NCBI RefSeq assembly: GCF_029624655.1
Contig: NZ_JARRSA010000010.1
Coordinates: forward strand, 1 to 64,000
Length of the DNA stretch: 64,000 nucleotides
Origin: Roseicyclus salinarum
GTDB lineage: Bacteria; Pseudomonadota; Alphaproteobacteria; Rhodobacterales; Rhodobacteraceae
Direction of reading: 5' to 3'
Shown: positions 45,126 to 55,005 of the stretch, piece after piece
How the letters are laid out: each line of letters begins with the position of its first letter
Position numbering within the stretch: the first letter of the stretch is position 1
Position numbers and translations under genes: made by a program
Notes under the pieces: generated by a model
Seen by the model: the letters and a program-made list of their open reading frames with translations, nothing else
Databases searched by the model: none
Told to the model about the DNA's origin: nothing

Positions 45126-45965
45126 TCACGCGCCCCGCTCGGCCAGGCTTTCGGACAGGAACGCCAGCACCGCCTGCCGCATCCGCGGCGTCTCGACGTG
45201 CCCCGTGTCGTCCTCGACCATCACCGCAAGGCGCCGGGACGCGCCCGCCGCCGCATAGGCCGCCCGGAGCCTCGCGAGCGCCGGGTCCAGCGCGGCGGGC
45301 GGCGTCAGCGGGTCGCGCCGCCCCGCGCCGACGAATTGCGGGCGCGGCGCGATCATGGCCGCGACGTCGCCCATGTCGCCCTCCGCCAGAAGGCCCGGGA
45401 CGGTCATGTAGGCCCCGTGCAGATCATGCGCGCCCGCTTCGATCAGCGGGCCCATGTCGGCGAAGGCGCACAGATGCGCGACCGCCGCCACCCGGTCGTC
45501 CAGTGCGGCGAGCCAGTAGGCATGGGTCGCCCCCATCGACAGCCCCAGCGCCCCGATCCGCCCCGCGTCCACCTGCGGGTCCGAGGCGAGCGCGTCGATC
45601 CCGGCGCCAAGCTCCTCCAGCATCCGTCCCAGAAGCGTTCCGCCCCGCCAGTGTGCGGCCTTGGCCATTGCGCTCTCGGAGCCCTCCGCCCGCCGCGCGC
45701 CGTGGCCCGGCATGTCGAGACAGAGAACGACGAAGCCGAGCGCGGCCAGCACGGGGCCGTAGGGGCCGCAGGGCAGGGCGGGCCGGCCCTCCGTCAGCTC
45801 GCGCCACCCGATGCTCCAGTCGTTGCCATGGGCGTGGCAATAGAGGATCGCGGGACGCCGCCCCGCCGCCCTCGGGCGCAGGCAGGTGGCAGGACGGGCC
45901 GTGCCTGCGGGCCCCAGTTGCAGCTCTTCCTGGCGGAAGGCCTCCGTGTCGCGCACCTCCAGCAC
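45126..45965 (-). CDS. alpha/beta hydrolase (dienelactone hydrolase/acetyl xylan esterase-like)
   Basis: At least 279 residues form an alpha/beta hydrolase with oxyanion strand ILYCHAHGNDWS, nucleophile elbow GLSMGATHAYW and C-terminal His in DDTGHVETPRM. The substrate is unknown. The first usual start codon is the GTG at 45965, but about 23 further residues in the same frame (ERDALGRLLGSWGRGDRAHR and beyond) look coding and reach a CTG at 46034 preceded by GAGG, 10 bp after the mtnP stop. A non-standard CTG start is therefore likely. It ends by overlapping the GTG of the DUF2927 gene. Confidence 0.75.
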   Translation of the reverse strand: MLEVRDTEAFRQEELQLGPAGTARPATCLRPRAAGRRPAILYCHAHGNDWSIGWRELTEGRPALPCGPYGPVLAALGFVVLCLDMPGHGARRAEGSESAMAKAAHWRGGTLLGRMLEELGAGIDALASDPQVDAGRIGALGLSMGATHAYWLAALDDRVAAVAHLCAFADMGPLIEAGAHDLHGAYMTVPGLLAEGDMGDVAAMIAPRPQFVGAGRRDPLTPPAALDPALARLRAAYAAAGASRRLAVMVEDDTGHVETPRMRQAVLAFLSESLAERGA

Positions 45966-46044
45966 CTCGCGCCGGTGCGCGCGGTCGCCTCGCCCCCAGC
46001 TCCCCAGGAGCCTGCCAAGCGCGTCCCGCTCCAGCGCCAGGGCC

Positions 46045-46926
<882 letters not shown>

Positions 46927-47054
46927 GCCTGTCTTCCCCAGCTTCTCGCGCGCGCCCAGCAAGAGCACCCCGGTCCCCGTCACGCAACCCCTGCGGCCCG
47001 GCGGCGATCCCGCGTCCGGGGGCCGAGGTGCCGGCCCCGCGCCTCTCCCATGGT

Positions 47055-47076
47055 CTTCATCTTTCCCCAAATACGC
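47055..47076. repeat. dispersed intergenic repeat, copy c
   Basis: CTTCATCTTTCCCCAAATAC plus GC, between the flavin reductase and mtnP genes. Its orientation is opposite to copies a and b. Confidence 0.55.
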
Positions 47077-47112
47077 AGATCCCGCCCCTCGGCGCCCCGC
47101 GCAGGCGGCGGT

Positions 47113-47718
47113 TCACTCGCCCGGACGCTTCAGGCTGAACGTCTCCCGGATGACCGAGTAGTCGCGGTATCCCAGCCGCGTCAGCGGGTTGAACGACAGC
47201 ACGTCGAACATCCCGTCCTTCAGGCAGTCCTCGCGGATATGCACGCCCGTGACCTCGCCGAAGACGGCGAAGTTGGCCTCGCCCTCCAGATTCACGATCT
47301 GCGTCATCCGGCACTCCAGGCTGGCCGGCGCGCCGCTCACGCGCGAGCAGGCGACGGTCTCGCACTCCGCCCGCGCGATGCCTGCAAGCTCGAACTCGTC
47401 GGTCTCGCGGGGCCAAGGGCCGGAGGTGCGGTTCATCACGTCGCGCATCGCGTATTCCACGACGTTGACGCAGAATACGCCCGTCTCGCGAATGTTGGCC
47501 ACGCTGTCCTTGGTGTCGCCCCGGTCCTCCTTGGCGGAGGTCGAGGCGAACATGACCTGCGGCGGCACGTAGGCGACCGCGTTGAAGAACGAATAGGGCG
47601 CGAGGTTCTCGGACCCGTCCGCCCCCCGCGTGGAGATCCAGCCGATCGGCCGCGGCGTGACGATGGCGTTGAACGGGTTGTGCGGCAGGCCGTGTCCGTC
47701 GGCCGGTCGGTAGAACAT
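47113..47718 (-). CDS. flavin reductase-like FMN-binding protein
   Basis: The 201-residue protein has the split-barrel flavin reductase fold: NAIVTPRPIGWISTRGADGS near the start, NLAPYSFFNAVAYVPPQVMF with the FMN-binding SFF, and DTKDSVANIRETGVFCVNVV. Members bind FMN and supply reduced flavin to monooxygenases or act as small oxidoreductases. No monooxygenase is adjacent. The ATG at 47718 has GGAGG 11 bases upstream. It heads the minus-strand run flavin reductase, mtnP, hydrolase, DUF2927, apt, separated from mtnP by a gap holding a dispersed repeat. Confidence 0.85.
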   Translation of the reverse strand: MFYRPADGHGLPHNPFNAIVTPRPIGWISTRGADGSENLAPYSFFNAVAYVPPQVMFASTSAKEDRGDTKDSVANIRETGVFCVNVVEYAMRDVMNRTSGPWPRETDEFELAGIARAECETVACSRVSGAPASLECRMTQIVNLEGEANFAVFGEVTGVHIREDCLKDGMFDVLSFNPLTRLGYRDYSVIRETFSLKRPGE

Positions 47719-47820
47719 CGCGTCTGTGCCTCCTGTGGTTTGGCAAAGGGGTAGCTGCGTGTTAGTCCCGACGCCAGAGGCAAGGGCAAGAATTCCCACA
47801 GGCAGGCGGCGGGACGACCG

Positions 47821-48297
47821 GTGTACGAATTTCTCCGCGAGGACCCCAGGGACAGGTGGGAGGTCGAAGCGCTCTTCGACCTGTGCTTCGCGCCTGGCCG
47901 CGAGGCGCTGTCCTCCTATCGGCTGCGCGAGGGCGTGCCGCCCGTGCGCGACCTGTGCATCGTGGCGCGCGACGAGCTCGACATTCTTGCCGGCGCGATC
48001 CGCTTCTGGCCGGTGCGGGTGGGCCGCCACGAGGCGCTCCTGCTGGGTCCCGTCGCGGTGCACCCGACGCGGCAGGGCGAGGGCTTGGGCGGCGCGCTCA
48101 TCCGCGAGGGGCTCGCCCGCGCCGAGGCCGCCCGCTGGCCGCGCACGATGCTTGTGGGCGACGCGCCCTATTACGGACGCTTCGGCTTCGTGCGCCTCGA
48201 AGGCGTCGAGATGCCGCCGCCGACGAACCCCGACCGCGTGCTCGGCATCGGTGCCTGGGAGGGGGTTTCGGGCCGCGTCACGCCCTGGGCCCACTAG
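47821..48297 (+). CDS. GNAT-family N-acetyltransferase (YhbS-like)
   Basis: The 158-residue protein matches YhbS-type GNATs: FDLCFAPGREALSSYRLREG, the acetyl-CoA pyrophosphate loop VHPTRQGEGLGGALIREGL and DAPYYGRFGFVRLEGVEMP. It would acetylate a small amine or a protein N-terminus; the target is unknown. It starts with GTG at 47821. Its TAG stop overlaps the stop of the convergent GMC gene within the palindrome CTAG. Confidence 0.85.
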   Translation: MYEFLREDPRDRWEVEALFDLCFAPGREALSSYRLREGVPPVRDLCIVARDELDILAGAIRFWPVRVGRHEALLLGPVAVHPTRQGEGLGGALIREGLARAEAARWPRTMLVGDAPYYGRFGFVRLEGVEMPPPTNPDRVLGIGAWEGVSGRVTPWAH

Positions 48298-49904
48298 CCC
48301 CTCAGGCGGGCGCGGATCATCTCGCTCGCCTTCTCGGCGATCATCGTCACGGGGGCATGGGTGTTGCCGCTGGTGATCGAGGGCATGACCGAGGCGTCGG
48401 CCACGGACAGGCCGCCGATCCCGTTCACCGTCAGCTCCGGCGACACCACCGCGTCCGCGTCGCTGCCCATCCGTGCGGTCGAGACGGGGTGGAAGATCGT
48501 GGTCGAGATGTCGCCCGCCGCCTTCAGAAGCGCCTCCTCGCCGTCGATCTCGGGACCGGGCCTGATCTCGCGGGGGCGGAAGCCCGACATGCGGCACGTC
48601 GTCATCAGCGCGCGGGCGTGGCGAATGGAGGCGACGGCGACATGGCGGTCGGCAGGCGCCGAAAGGTAGTTTGGTCGGATGGCGGGCGCCCTCCACGGTT
48701 CGGGGCTGGCGAGGTGCACCGACCCGCGGCTTTCGGGGCGCAGGTTGCAGACCGAGACGGTGAGCGCGGGAAACCGGTGCAGCGGCTGCCCGAAGGCGTC
48801 GAGCGACAGGGGCTGGACGTGATACTCGATGTTGGGCGTCTCGTGTTCGGGCGAGGAGCGCGTGAAGATGCCGAACTGCGAGGGCGCCATGGCCAGCGGC
48901 CCCGACCGCTTCAGCGCGTAGTCGAGGCCGATCCTGACCTTGCCCCACGGGCTTGCATACCAGTCGTTCAGCGTGCGCGCGCCGTCGATCCGCCAGACCG
49001 TGCGGATCTGGAGGTGATCGGCAAGGTTCTCGCCCACGCCGGGCGTGTCCTGCACCACGTCGATCCCGAGCGATTGCAGGAGGCCGCCCTGGCCGATGCC
49101 CGAAAGTTCGAGGATCTTGGGCGTGCCGATCGCCCCCGCCGACAGCACCACCTCGCCTGCGGCCCTGGCATGGAAGGCGGCCCCGTCCTGCCGGAACACC
49201 ACGCCCGTGACGCGGCGGCCCTCCAGCGTCAGGCGCGCGACCTCGGCGCCGGTGACGATCCGCAGGTTCGGCCGCCTGCGCGCCGGGTCGAGGAAGGCCT
49301 TGCGCGCGTTCCAGCGCCATCCGCCCTTCTGGTTGACCTCGAAATACCCCGCGCCCTCGTTGTCGCCCCGGTTGAAGTCGTCGGTGCGCGGGATGCCGAG
49401 TTCTTCGGCGGCCTCGGCCACCGCATCGAGGATCGGCCATGACAGCCTCTGCCGCTCGACGCGCAGTTCGCCGTCGCCGCCATGCGCCTCGTCCGCGCCG
49501 CCGTGATACCCTTCGGAGCGCCTGAAATAGGGCAGGACGTCCTCCCAGCCCCAGCCGGGATTGCCCATCTGGCGCCACAGGTCGTAGTCGCGCGCCTGCC
49601 CGCGCATGTAGATCATTCCGTTGATCGACGAGCAGCCGCCCAGCACCTTGCCGCGCGGGTAGTTCAGCGCGCGCCCGTTCAGTCCCGGCTCGGCCTCTGT
49701 CTTGAGGCACCAGTCGAGCGATGGATCGCCCATCGCATAGAGGTATCCGACCGGCACATGCACCCACAGGCGGTTGTCGCTGCCGCCGGCTTCGAGCAGC
49801 AGGACCCTGAGCGTGGGATCGGCCGAAAGCCGGTTGGCCAGGACGCAGCCCGCCGAGCCCGCGCCCACGACGATGACGTCCCATTCGCCGAAGTCCATGT
49901 TCAT
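48294..49904 (-). CDS. GMC-family oxidoreductase (choline dehydrogenase-like)
   Basis: The 536-residue flavoprotein has the FAD motif DVIVVGAGSAGCVLANRL (residues about 9-26), YPRGKVLGGCSSINGMIYMR, GEVVLSAGAIGTPKILELSG and the catalytic region FHPVSTARMGSD with the final SGNTHAPVTMIAEKASEMI. It oxidises an alcohol to an aldehyde. Choline dehydrogenase (BetA) is the best-known relative, but no betB or betI is adjacent and the sequence fits the broader alcohol dehydrogenase group. ATG at 49904; a second Met two codons later is equally possible. Confidence 0.88.
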   Translation of the reverse strand: MNMDFGEWDVIVVGAGSAGCVLANRLSADPTLRVLLLEAGGSDNRLWVHVPVGYLYAMGDPSLDWCLKTEAEPGLNGRALNYPRGKVLGGCSSINGMIYMRGQARDYDLWRQMGNPGWGWEDVLPYFRRSEGYHGGADEAHGGDGELRVERQRLSWPILDAVAEAAEELGIPRTDDFNRGDNEGAGYFEVNQKGGWRWNARKAFLDPARRRPNLRIVTGAEVARLTLEGRRVTGVVFRQDGAAFHARAAGEVVLSAGAIGTPKILELSGIGQGGLLQSLGIDVVQDTPGVGENLADHLQIRTVWRIDGARTLNDWYASPWGKVRIGLDYALKRSGPLAMAPSQFGIFTRSSPEHETPNIEYHVQPLSLDAFGQPLHRFPALTVSVCNLRPESRGSVHLASPEPWRAPAIRPNYLSAPADRHVAVASIRHARALMTTCRMSGFRPREIRPGPEIDGEEALLKAAGDISTTIFHPVSTARMGSDADAVVSPELTVNGIGGLSVADASVMPSITSGNTHAPVTMIAEKASEMIRARLRG

Positions 49905-49993
49905 CGTCTTTTCGTCTCCCCCTCGGCGACGTGCGCGCGCGCGCCCGGTGCCGCCCTTCGAGGCTTAGGCAATCGGCCCCGCCCGGTCCAGCC

Positions 49994-51262
49994 TCAGCGC
50001 TCGGGCGGCGTCCAGTCCGCCGGCGGCGCGCGGCGCCGCAGCCGCAGCGCGAGGCCGAGGGCCACGCCCACGCCGATGGCCACCGTCAGGTCCGCGAAGA
50101 CCGTCAGCACCAGCGTCAGCGCCAGAAGAAGGCGGTCCGACCGGCGTCCGGTCGTGACATGGGCGCGCCAGTGCTGCGGCTCGCTCATGTTCCACGCCGT
50201 CACCAGCAGAAGGCCGGCCAGCGCCGGCATCGCGAGATATCCCGCAAGCGGCGCTGCGGCCCACATGACGCCAAGGATCGTCAGGGCGTGGAAGATCCCC
50301 GCAAGCGGCGTGCGCCCGCCCGCGCGCACGTTCGTGGCGGTCCGCGCGATGGCGCCCGTCGCGGGCAGGCCGCCCATCAGCGCCGAGCCGATGTTCGCCA
50401 CGCCCTGTGCGAGGATCTCCGCGCCGGGTCTGTGCCGGCCGGCGACCATGCGGTCCGCCACCAGCGCGGACAAGAGCGATTCCACCCCTGCGAGGAACGC
50501 GATGACGAACGCGGAGGGCAGAAGCTCGAGCGCCCGCGCGACGGTGATCTCGGGCAGGGCGGGAACCGGAAGCGTCGCGGGCAGGGCCCCGAACCGGTCG
50601 CCCAGCGTGTCCACCGGAAGATCGAGGAGCGCGACCGCCGCCGAGGCCCCCGCGACGGCGAGGATCAGCCCGGGAAACCGGGGGAAGGCGCGGCGCAGCG
50701 CCACGATGGCCAGGATCGTTCCCGCGCCGACGGCGAGGCTCGGCCAGTCCAGCGTGCCGCGCGCCTCCCAGATCGCGGGCACGCGCTCCAGCGCGTCCGC
50801 GGGTGTCCCCTCGGCGAGGACGATGCCGGCTGCGTCGGGCAGCTGGCTGAGCGCGATGATCGCCGCGATCCCGATGGTGAAGCCGTTGATGACCGGCTCG
50901 GGCACCAGCGCGATAAGGCTTCCCGCGCGCAGAAATCCCGCGATCACCAGGATGACGCCAGCCATCAGCGTCGCCAGCACCAGCCCGTCGAACCCGTGCG
51001 CCGCGATGACGCCGTAGACCACGACGATGAAGGCGCCCGTCGGTCCGCCGATCTGCACCCGGCTGCCGCCAAGCGCCGAGATCAGGAAACCGCCCACGAT
51101 GGCGGTGACGAGGCCCGTTGCGGGCGGCGCGCCCGATGCGATCGCGATGGCGAGGCTGAGGGGCAGGGCGACCATGGCCACCGTGACGCCCGCGACGAGA
51201 TCGGCCAGAACGCTACGGGGCGTGCTTTGCGGCAGGGTGGTCAGGATCTTGGGCGTGAGCAT
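49994..51262 (-). CDS. SulP-family inorganic anion transporter without STAS domain
   Basis: The 422-residue membrane protein has the SulP landmarks ADLVAGVTVAMVALPLSLAI, GGSRVQIGGPTGAFIVVVYG, VPEPVINGFTIGIAAIIALS and AFLAGVESLLSALVADRM. It ends soon after the last membrane segment, so the C-terminal STAS domain of typical SulP proteins is absent. Substrates of the family are sulfate, bicarbonate or other anions; this one cannot be assigned. It is an isolated minus-strand gene between GMC and ptsP. Confidence 0.87.
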   Translation of the reverse strand: MLTPKILTTLPQSTPRSVLADLVAGVTVAMVALPLSLAIAIASGAPPATGLVTAIVGGFLISALGGSRVQIGGPTGAFIVVVYGVIAAHGFDGLVLATLMAGVILVIAGFLRAGSLIALVPEPVINGFTIGIAAIIALSQLPDAAGIVLAEGTPADALERVPAIWEARGTLDWPSLAVGAGTILAIVALRRAFPRFPGLILAVAGASAAVALLDLPVDTLGDRFGALPATLPVPALPEITVARALELLPSAFVIAFLAGVESLLSALVADRMVAGRHRPGAEILAQGVANIGSALMGGLPATGAIARTATNVRAGGRTPLAGIFHALTILGVMWAAAPLAGYLAMPALAGLLLVTAWNMSEPQHWRAHVTTGRRSDRLLLALTLVLTVFADLTVAIGVGVALGLALRLRRRAPPADWTPPER

Positions 51263-51361
51263 CGCAAGAGATCGCGGTGTGGCGCGCTGCCGGGACCGCC
51301 CCTCGCATCCGTTGGCCTTCGTCCAGCCTAGCGCCGTCGCGCGCGCAGGGGCAAGGGCCGC

Positions 51362-53605
51362 TCAGGCGGTCCGCTTGAGCCAGTCCATCACGGCCGGCCG
51401 GACCGACTGCGCGCCGCTTGCGCGGGCCTCGTCTATGACGTTTCGCGCCTCCACGAGGTCGACGCGCCGCAACAGCGACTTGACCGGCCCGATCGAGGCT
51501 GGCCGCATCGACAGCGAGCGCAGCCCCATCGCGGCGAAGCAGACGGCCTCGACCGGCCGCCCCGCGTCCTCGCCGCAGAAGCTGACCGGGGTGCCTGTCG
51601 CCGCGCAGCGCTCCACGATCTGCTCGATGAAGGTCAGGAACGAGACGTTCAACGTGTCGTAGCGCCGCCGCACCCGCTCGTTCTCGCGGTCGGCGGCGAA
51701 GAAGAACTGCTTCAGGTCGTTGCCGCCAATCGAGATGAAATCGGCCAGCTCGAAGAAGTGCCGGGGCGCGAAGGCGAGGCTCGGCGTCTCGAGCATCGCG
51801 CCCACCTCGACCTTCTTCGGCAGGACGTGCCCGAGCGCGGCCTCGCGGTCCAGCTCGCGCATCAGATGGTCGCGGGCTCGGGTGAATTCCTCGAGCTGGG
51901 CGATGAAGGGGAACATCACCGTCAGCGGCCGTCCGTTCGCCGCCCGGATCAGCGCCTGAAGCTGCATCCGCATCACGCCGGGCTTGTCGAGGCCCACGCG
52001 GATCGCCCGCCAGCCCAGCGCCGGGTTCGGCTCTTCGGTCGGCTTCATGTAGGGCAGGACCTTGTCCGAGCCGATGTCGAGCGTGCGGAACACGACCGGC
52101 TTGCCCTTCGCCGCGTCCATGACGCGCGCATAAAGCGCGGCCAACTCGCCCCGCCGCGGCACCTTGTTGCGCGTCAGGAATTGCAGCTCGGTGCGGAACA
52201 GCCCGACGCCCTCGGCGCCCGACGAAGGCAGCGAGGGCAGGTCCGCCATCAGGCCCGCGTTCATGAAAAGCGAGATCACGGTGCCGCAGAGGGCCTGTGC
52301 GGGCTTGTCTCGGATCGAGGCGTAGCGCTCCTGCGCCTCGGCCTGCATGGCGAGCTTGTCGCGAAAGGCCGAGGCGACGGTGTCCTCGGGGCGCAGGTGC
52401 ACCACGCCCTCGTCGCCGTCCACGAGGATGAAGTCGCCGTTCAGCGCCTCGGTGGTGATGCGCCTCGCGTTGATCACCAGCGGGATGGCGAGGGCGCGCG
52501 CCACGATCGCGGCATGGCTGCCGACCGAGCCTTCCTCCAGCACGACCCCCTTCAGCCGCCTGCCGTAATCCAGAAGTTCCGCAGGTCCGATGTTGCGGGC
52601 CACGAGGATCGGGTCGTCAGGAAGCTCGGCGCCGGTGTCCCGGCCCTGTCCGGTCAGCAGCCGCAGCAGCCTGTTCGACAGATCGTCGAGATCGTGAAGC
52701 CGTTCGCGCAGGTAGGCGTCGGGCACCGTTTCCATGCGCGCGCGGGCGGTCGATTGCTCCTTCTCGACGGCCGCCTCGGCCGATAGGCCGCGGCTGATGT
52801 CCTCTTCCATCCGCCGCATCCAGCCGCGCGATCGAGCGAACATCCGGTACGCCTCCAGCACCTCGCGCTGCTCGGCGTCCCCCGGCATGACGTGGGTCAG
52901 CATCCGGTCGACATTGGTGCGAAGCTCATCCACGGCGGCGCGCAGCCGCTCGAGTTCGGTCGCGGGATCCTCGGCCACGGGTTTGGTCACGACCACGCGC
53001 GGCTCGTGCAGCCAGACATGGCCCATCGCGGCGCCTTCCTGCGCGCAACCGCCGCGGATCATGACCTGCGACTTGTGCCGCTCCTTCAGCGCGGCGCCCT
53101 CGCCGATGAAGGCGCCAAGCTCCGTCATCTCGGCCAGCACCATCGCCACGACCTCGAGAGCGTAGACCTCGTCCTCGGAGAACTCGCGTTCTTCCTTGGA
53201 CTGCACCACCAGAACCCCGAGCCGTTCGCCAAGGCGCATGATCGGCACGCCGAGGAAGGACGAATATCGCTCCTCGCCCGTTTCGGGCATGTAGCGGAAA
53301 CCCCGCATCGACGGCGCATTGGCGGCGTTGATGGGCGTCGCGAAGCGCGCGACGCGCCCCACGAGGCCCTCGCCGATGCGCATCCGCGTGACGTGCACGG
53401 CCTCCGGTGCGAGGCCCTGCGTCGCGCAAAGCTCCAGCGTCTCGGGGTCGCGCAGAAGGTAGATCGAACAGACCTCCGAGCCCATCGAATCGGCGATGAG
53501 ATGGGTGATCTTGTCCAGCCGCTCCTGTCCCTCGACAGGCTCGGCCATGACGGCCTGCAAGCGCGACAGAAGCTTGCGGCTTTCGCTTTCGCTTTGCTGG
53601 ACCAT
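51362..53605 (-). CDS. ptsP: phosphoenolpyruvate-protein phosphotransferase PtsP (EI-Ntr)
   Basis: The 747-residue enzyme starts the nitrogen-related phosphotransfer chain by taking phosphate from PEP and passing it to NPr. A GAF domain occupies about residues 20-165 (GSEVCSIYLLRDPETLELCA, FLGVPIMRLGERLGVLVVQS). The phosphohistidine domain follows, with active-site His in GSVGSHAAIVARALAIP, and the C-terminal PEP barrel has GAEGVGLFRTELQFL, TLDIGSDKVLPYMK and FCGEDAGRP with the proton-donor Cys. The start ATG at 53605 matches the conserved N-terminus. NPr and EIIA-Ntr genes are not in the window. Confidence 0.94.
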   Translation of the reverse strand: MVQQSESESRKLLSRLQAVMAEPVEGQERLDKITHLIADSMGSEVCSIYLLRDPETLELCATQGLAPEAVHVTRMRIGEGLVGRVARFATPINAANAPSMRGFRYMPETGEERYSSFLGVPIMRLGERLGVLVVQSKEEREFSEDEVYALEVVAMVLAEMTELGAFIGEGAALKERHKSQVMIRGGCAQEGAAMGHVWLHEPRVVVTKPVAEDPATELERLRAAVDELRTNVDRMLTHVMPGDAEQREVLEAYRMFARSRGWMRRMEEDISRGLSAEAAVEKEQSTARARMETVPDAYLRERLHDLDDLSNRLLRLLTGQGRDTGAELPDDPILVARNIGPAELLDYGRRLKGVVLEEGSVGSHAAIVARALAIPLVINARRITTEALNGDFILVDGDEGVVHLRPEDTVASAFRDKLAMQAEAQERYASIRDKPAQALCGTVISLFMNAGLMADLPSLPSSGAEGVGLFRTELQFLTRNKVPRRGELAALYARVMDAAKGKPVVFRTLDIGSDKVLPYMKPTEEPNPALGWRAIRVGLDKPGVMRMQLQALIRAANGRPLTVMFPFIAQLEEFTRARDHLMRELDREAALGHVLPKKVEVGAMLETPSLAFAPRHFFELADFISIGGNDLKQFFFAADRENERVRRRYDTLNVSFLTFIEQIVERCAATGTPVSFCGEDAGRPVEAVCFAAMGLRSLSMRPASIGPVKSLLRRVDLVEARNVIDEARASGAQSVRPAVMDWLKRTA

Positions 53606-53695
53606 TGTCCCCGTCCCGACGCGCCCGTTCTGGTGCCTGCACCGGGGGACAGGCATAGCCCGAGGTGGCGTTGCGGCGCAACGACCGATGGAGGG

Positions 53696-54286
53696 TCAGG
53701 GGTTCGCCATCAGCGCGCAGCGCGACAGCCGAAGCGTCTCGGCGAGGTAGGCCTCCTGCGTCCAGCCGCAGCCGCGCGTCAGATGCGCCCACACCGGCAC
53801 CGACAGGAGCCCGGCAAGGAGGTCCGTCGCCGTCTCGCGCGTCAGGTCCGCCCGCAGGGCGCCATCGCGCTCGAGCGCCGCCACCGCCGCTGCGCAGCCT
53901 TGGCGCACGGCCTCCATCCGGCCGGACCACGCCGCGCGGGCCTCGGCGTCGCTGTCCTGCATCGCCATCAGGGCGCGCCCGACGGGGTAGATCACCGGGA
54001 TATGTCCGCCCCACGCCCGGATGAAGGCCGCGAGCCGTACCTCGCCCGTCGCCGCGGCCCGGCTTTCGGCCAGGCTCGCGTCGATGCGGGCCTCGTCGTC
54101 GAGGTGCCGTGTCGCCGCGACGAGCAGGTCGGCCCGGTTCGGGAAATGCAGGTAGAGCGCCTGGCGCGAGAGGCCCGAGGCGCGCGCGATGTCGGACATG
54201 CGCGTCCGCTCCGGGCTGCCCGAGGCGAGAAGGTCCAGGGTCGCCCGAAGGATGCGTTCGCGGGTTTCGTCGGTTTTTCTTGACAT
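53696..54286 (-). CDS. TetR-family transcriptional regulator
   Basis: The 196-residue protein has the TetR HTH at residues 8-55 (ETRERILRATLDLLASGSPE, MSDIARASGLSRQALYLHFP) and a helical ligand domain. It is divergent from an NmrA-like oxidoreductase gene. Three copies of a 15-bp palindrome related to TTGACATGGTGTCAA lie between the two starts, one overlapping this gene's own start codon, so it probably represses both itself and the neighbours. The ligand is unknown. Confidence 0.9.
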   Translation of the reverse strand: MSRKTDETRERILRATLDLLASGSPERTRMSDIARASGLSRQALYLHFPNRADLLVAATRHLDDEARIDASLAESRAAATGEVRLAAFIRAWGGHIPVIYPVGRALMAMQDSDAEARAAWSGRMEAVRQGCAAAVAALERDGALRADLTRETATDLLAGLLSVPVWAHLTRGCGWTQEAYLAETLRLSRCALMANP

Positions 54287-54294
54287 GGCGTAAA
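54280..54294. promoter_or_regulatory. TetR operator copy 1
   Basis: TTGACATGGCGTAAA matches the palindrome of copy 3 at 13 of 15 positions and covers the start codon of the TetR gene (54284-54286). Confidence 0.55.
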
Positions 54295-54305
54295 GTGACT
54301 CGTAT

Positions 54306-54320
54306 TTGACGCCGTGTCAA
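54306..54320. promoter_or_regulatory. TetR operator copy 2
   Basis: TTGACGCCGTGTCAA, arms TTGAC/GTCAA perfect. Its centre is 26 bp from copy 1 and 16 bp from copy 3. Confidence 0.65.
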
Positions 54321-54337
54321 CTTGACATGGTGTCAAG
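54321..54337. promoter_or_regulatory. TetR operator copy 3
   Basis: CTTGACATGGTGTCAAG is a 17-bp palindrome with arms CTTGACA/TGTCAAG, ending 23 bp before the NmrA-like gene. It is the most symmetric copy. Confidence 0.7.
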
Positions 54338-54360
54338 AAATCACTGGAAAGGACAGCAAC

Positions 54361-54990
54361 ATGAATGTCATCGTCTTCGGGGCCACCGGTACCGTGGGCC
54401 GCCTTGCGGTCTCCGAATTGCTCGCCGCGGGCCATGCCGTCACCGCGTTCGCCCGCCGGCCCGAAAAGCCCGGTCTCGAGCATCCCGCCCTCGAGTTCCG
54501 CGCGGGCGACGCGCTGAACCGTGGCGACGTCGCGGAGGCCGTGAAAGGGCAGGACGCGGTGCTCGTGCTTCTGGGTGCGGGCGCGTCGCGCCGGTCGCGG
54601 ATCCGTTCGGAGGGCACCCTCAACATCATCCGCGCGATGCACGAACACGGTCCACGCCGCCTGATCGTGCAATCCACGCTCGGCGCCCGCGAAAGCTGGG
54701 ACACGCTGAACTTCTGGTGGAAGCGCGTGATGTTCGGCCTGCTGCTCGCGCCGGTGTTCCGCGACCACGAACTGCAGGAACGGCTGGTGGAGGCAAGCGG
54801 CCTCGACTGGACCATCGTGCGCCCCGGCGCCTTCACCGACGCGCCCACGCGCCGTCCGGTGATCGAGGACGTGCCGCCGACAGCGCGCGGCCTCGACCTC
54901 AGGATCCGCCGCGCCGACCTCGCGCGGTTTCTCGGACGGCAGGTCGTGGACCGCACCTATCTCAACCGCGCCGTCGGTCTTTCGAGCTGA
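54361..54990 (+). CDS. NmrA/NAD(P)-binding oxidoreductase
   Basis: The 209-residue atypical SDR begins MNVIVFGATGTVGRLAVSEL, with the GATGxxG cofactor motif of the NAD(P)-binding NmrA/BLVRB group, and continues VTAFARRPEKPGLEHPALEF and DWTIVRPGAFTDAPTRR. Relatives reduce flavins or quinones or act as redox sensors. GGA stands 8 bases before the chosen ATG; an upstream ATG at 54322 falls inside an operator copy. It is co-directional with the DUF1772 gene 15 bp downstream and under the same TetR operators. Confidence 0.85.
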   Translation: MNVIVFGATGTVGRLAVSELLAAGHAVTAFARRPEKPGLEHPALEFRAGDALNRGDVAEAVKGQDAVLVLLGAGASRRSRIRSEGTLNIIRAMHEHGPRRLIVQSTLGARESWDTLNFWWKRVMFGLLLAPVFRDHELQERLVEASGLDWTIVRPGAFTDAPTRRPVIEDVPPTARGLDLRIRRADLARFLGRQVVDRTYLNRAVGLSS

Positions 54991-55005
54991 GGGGAGGGAA
55001 ACAGG

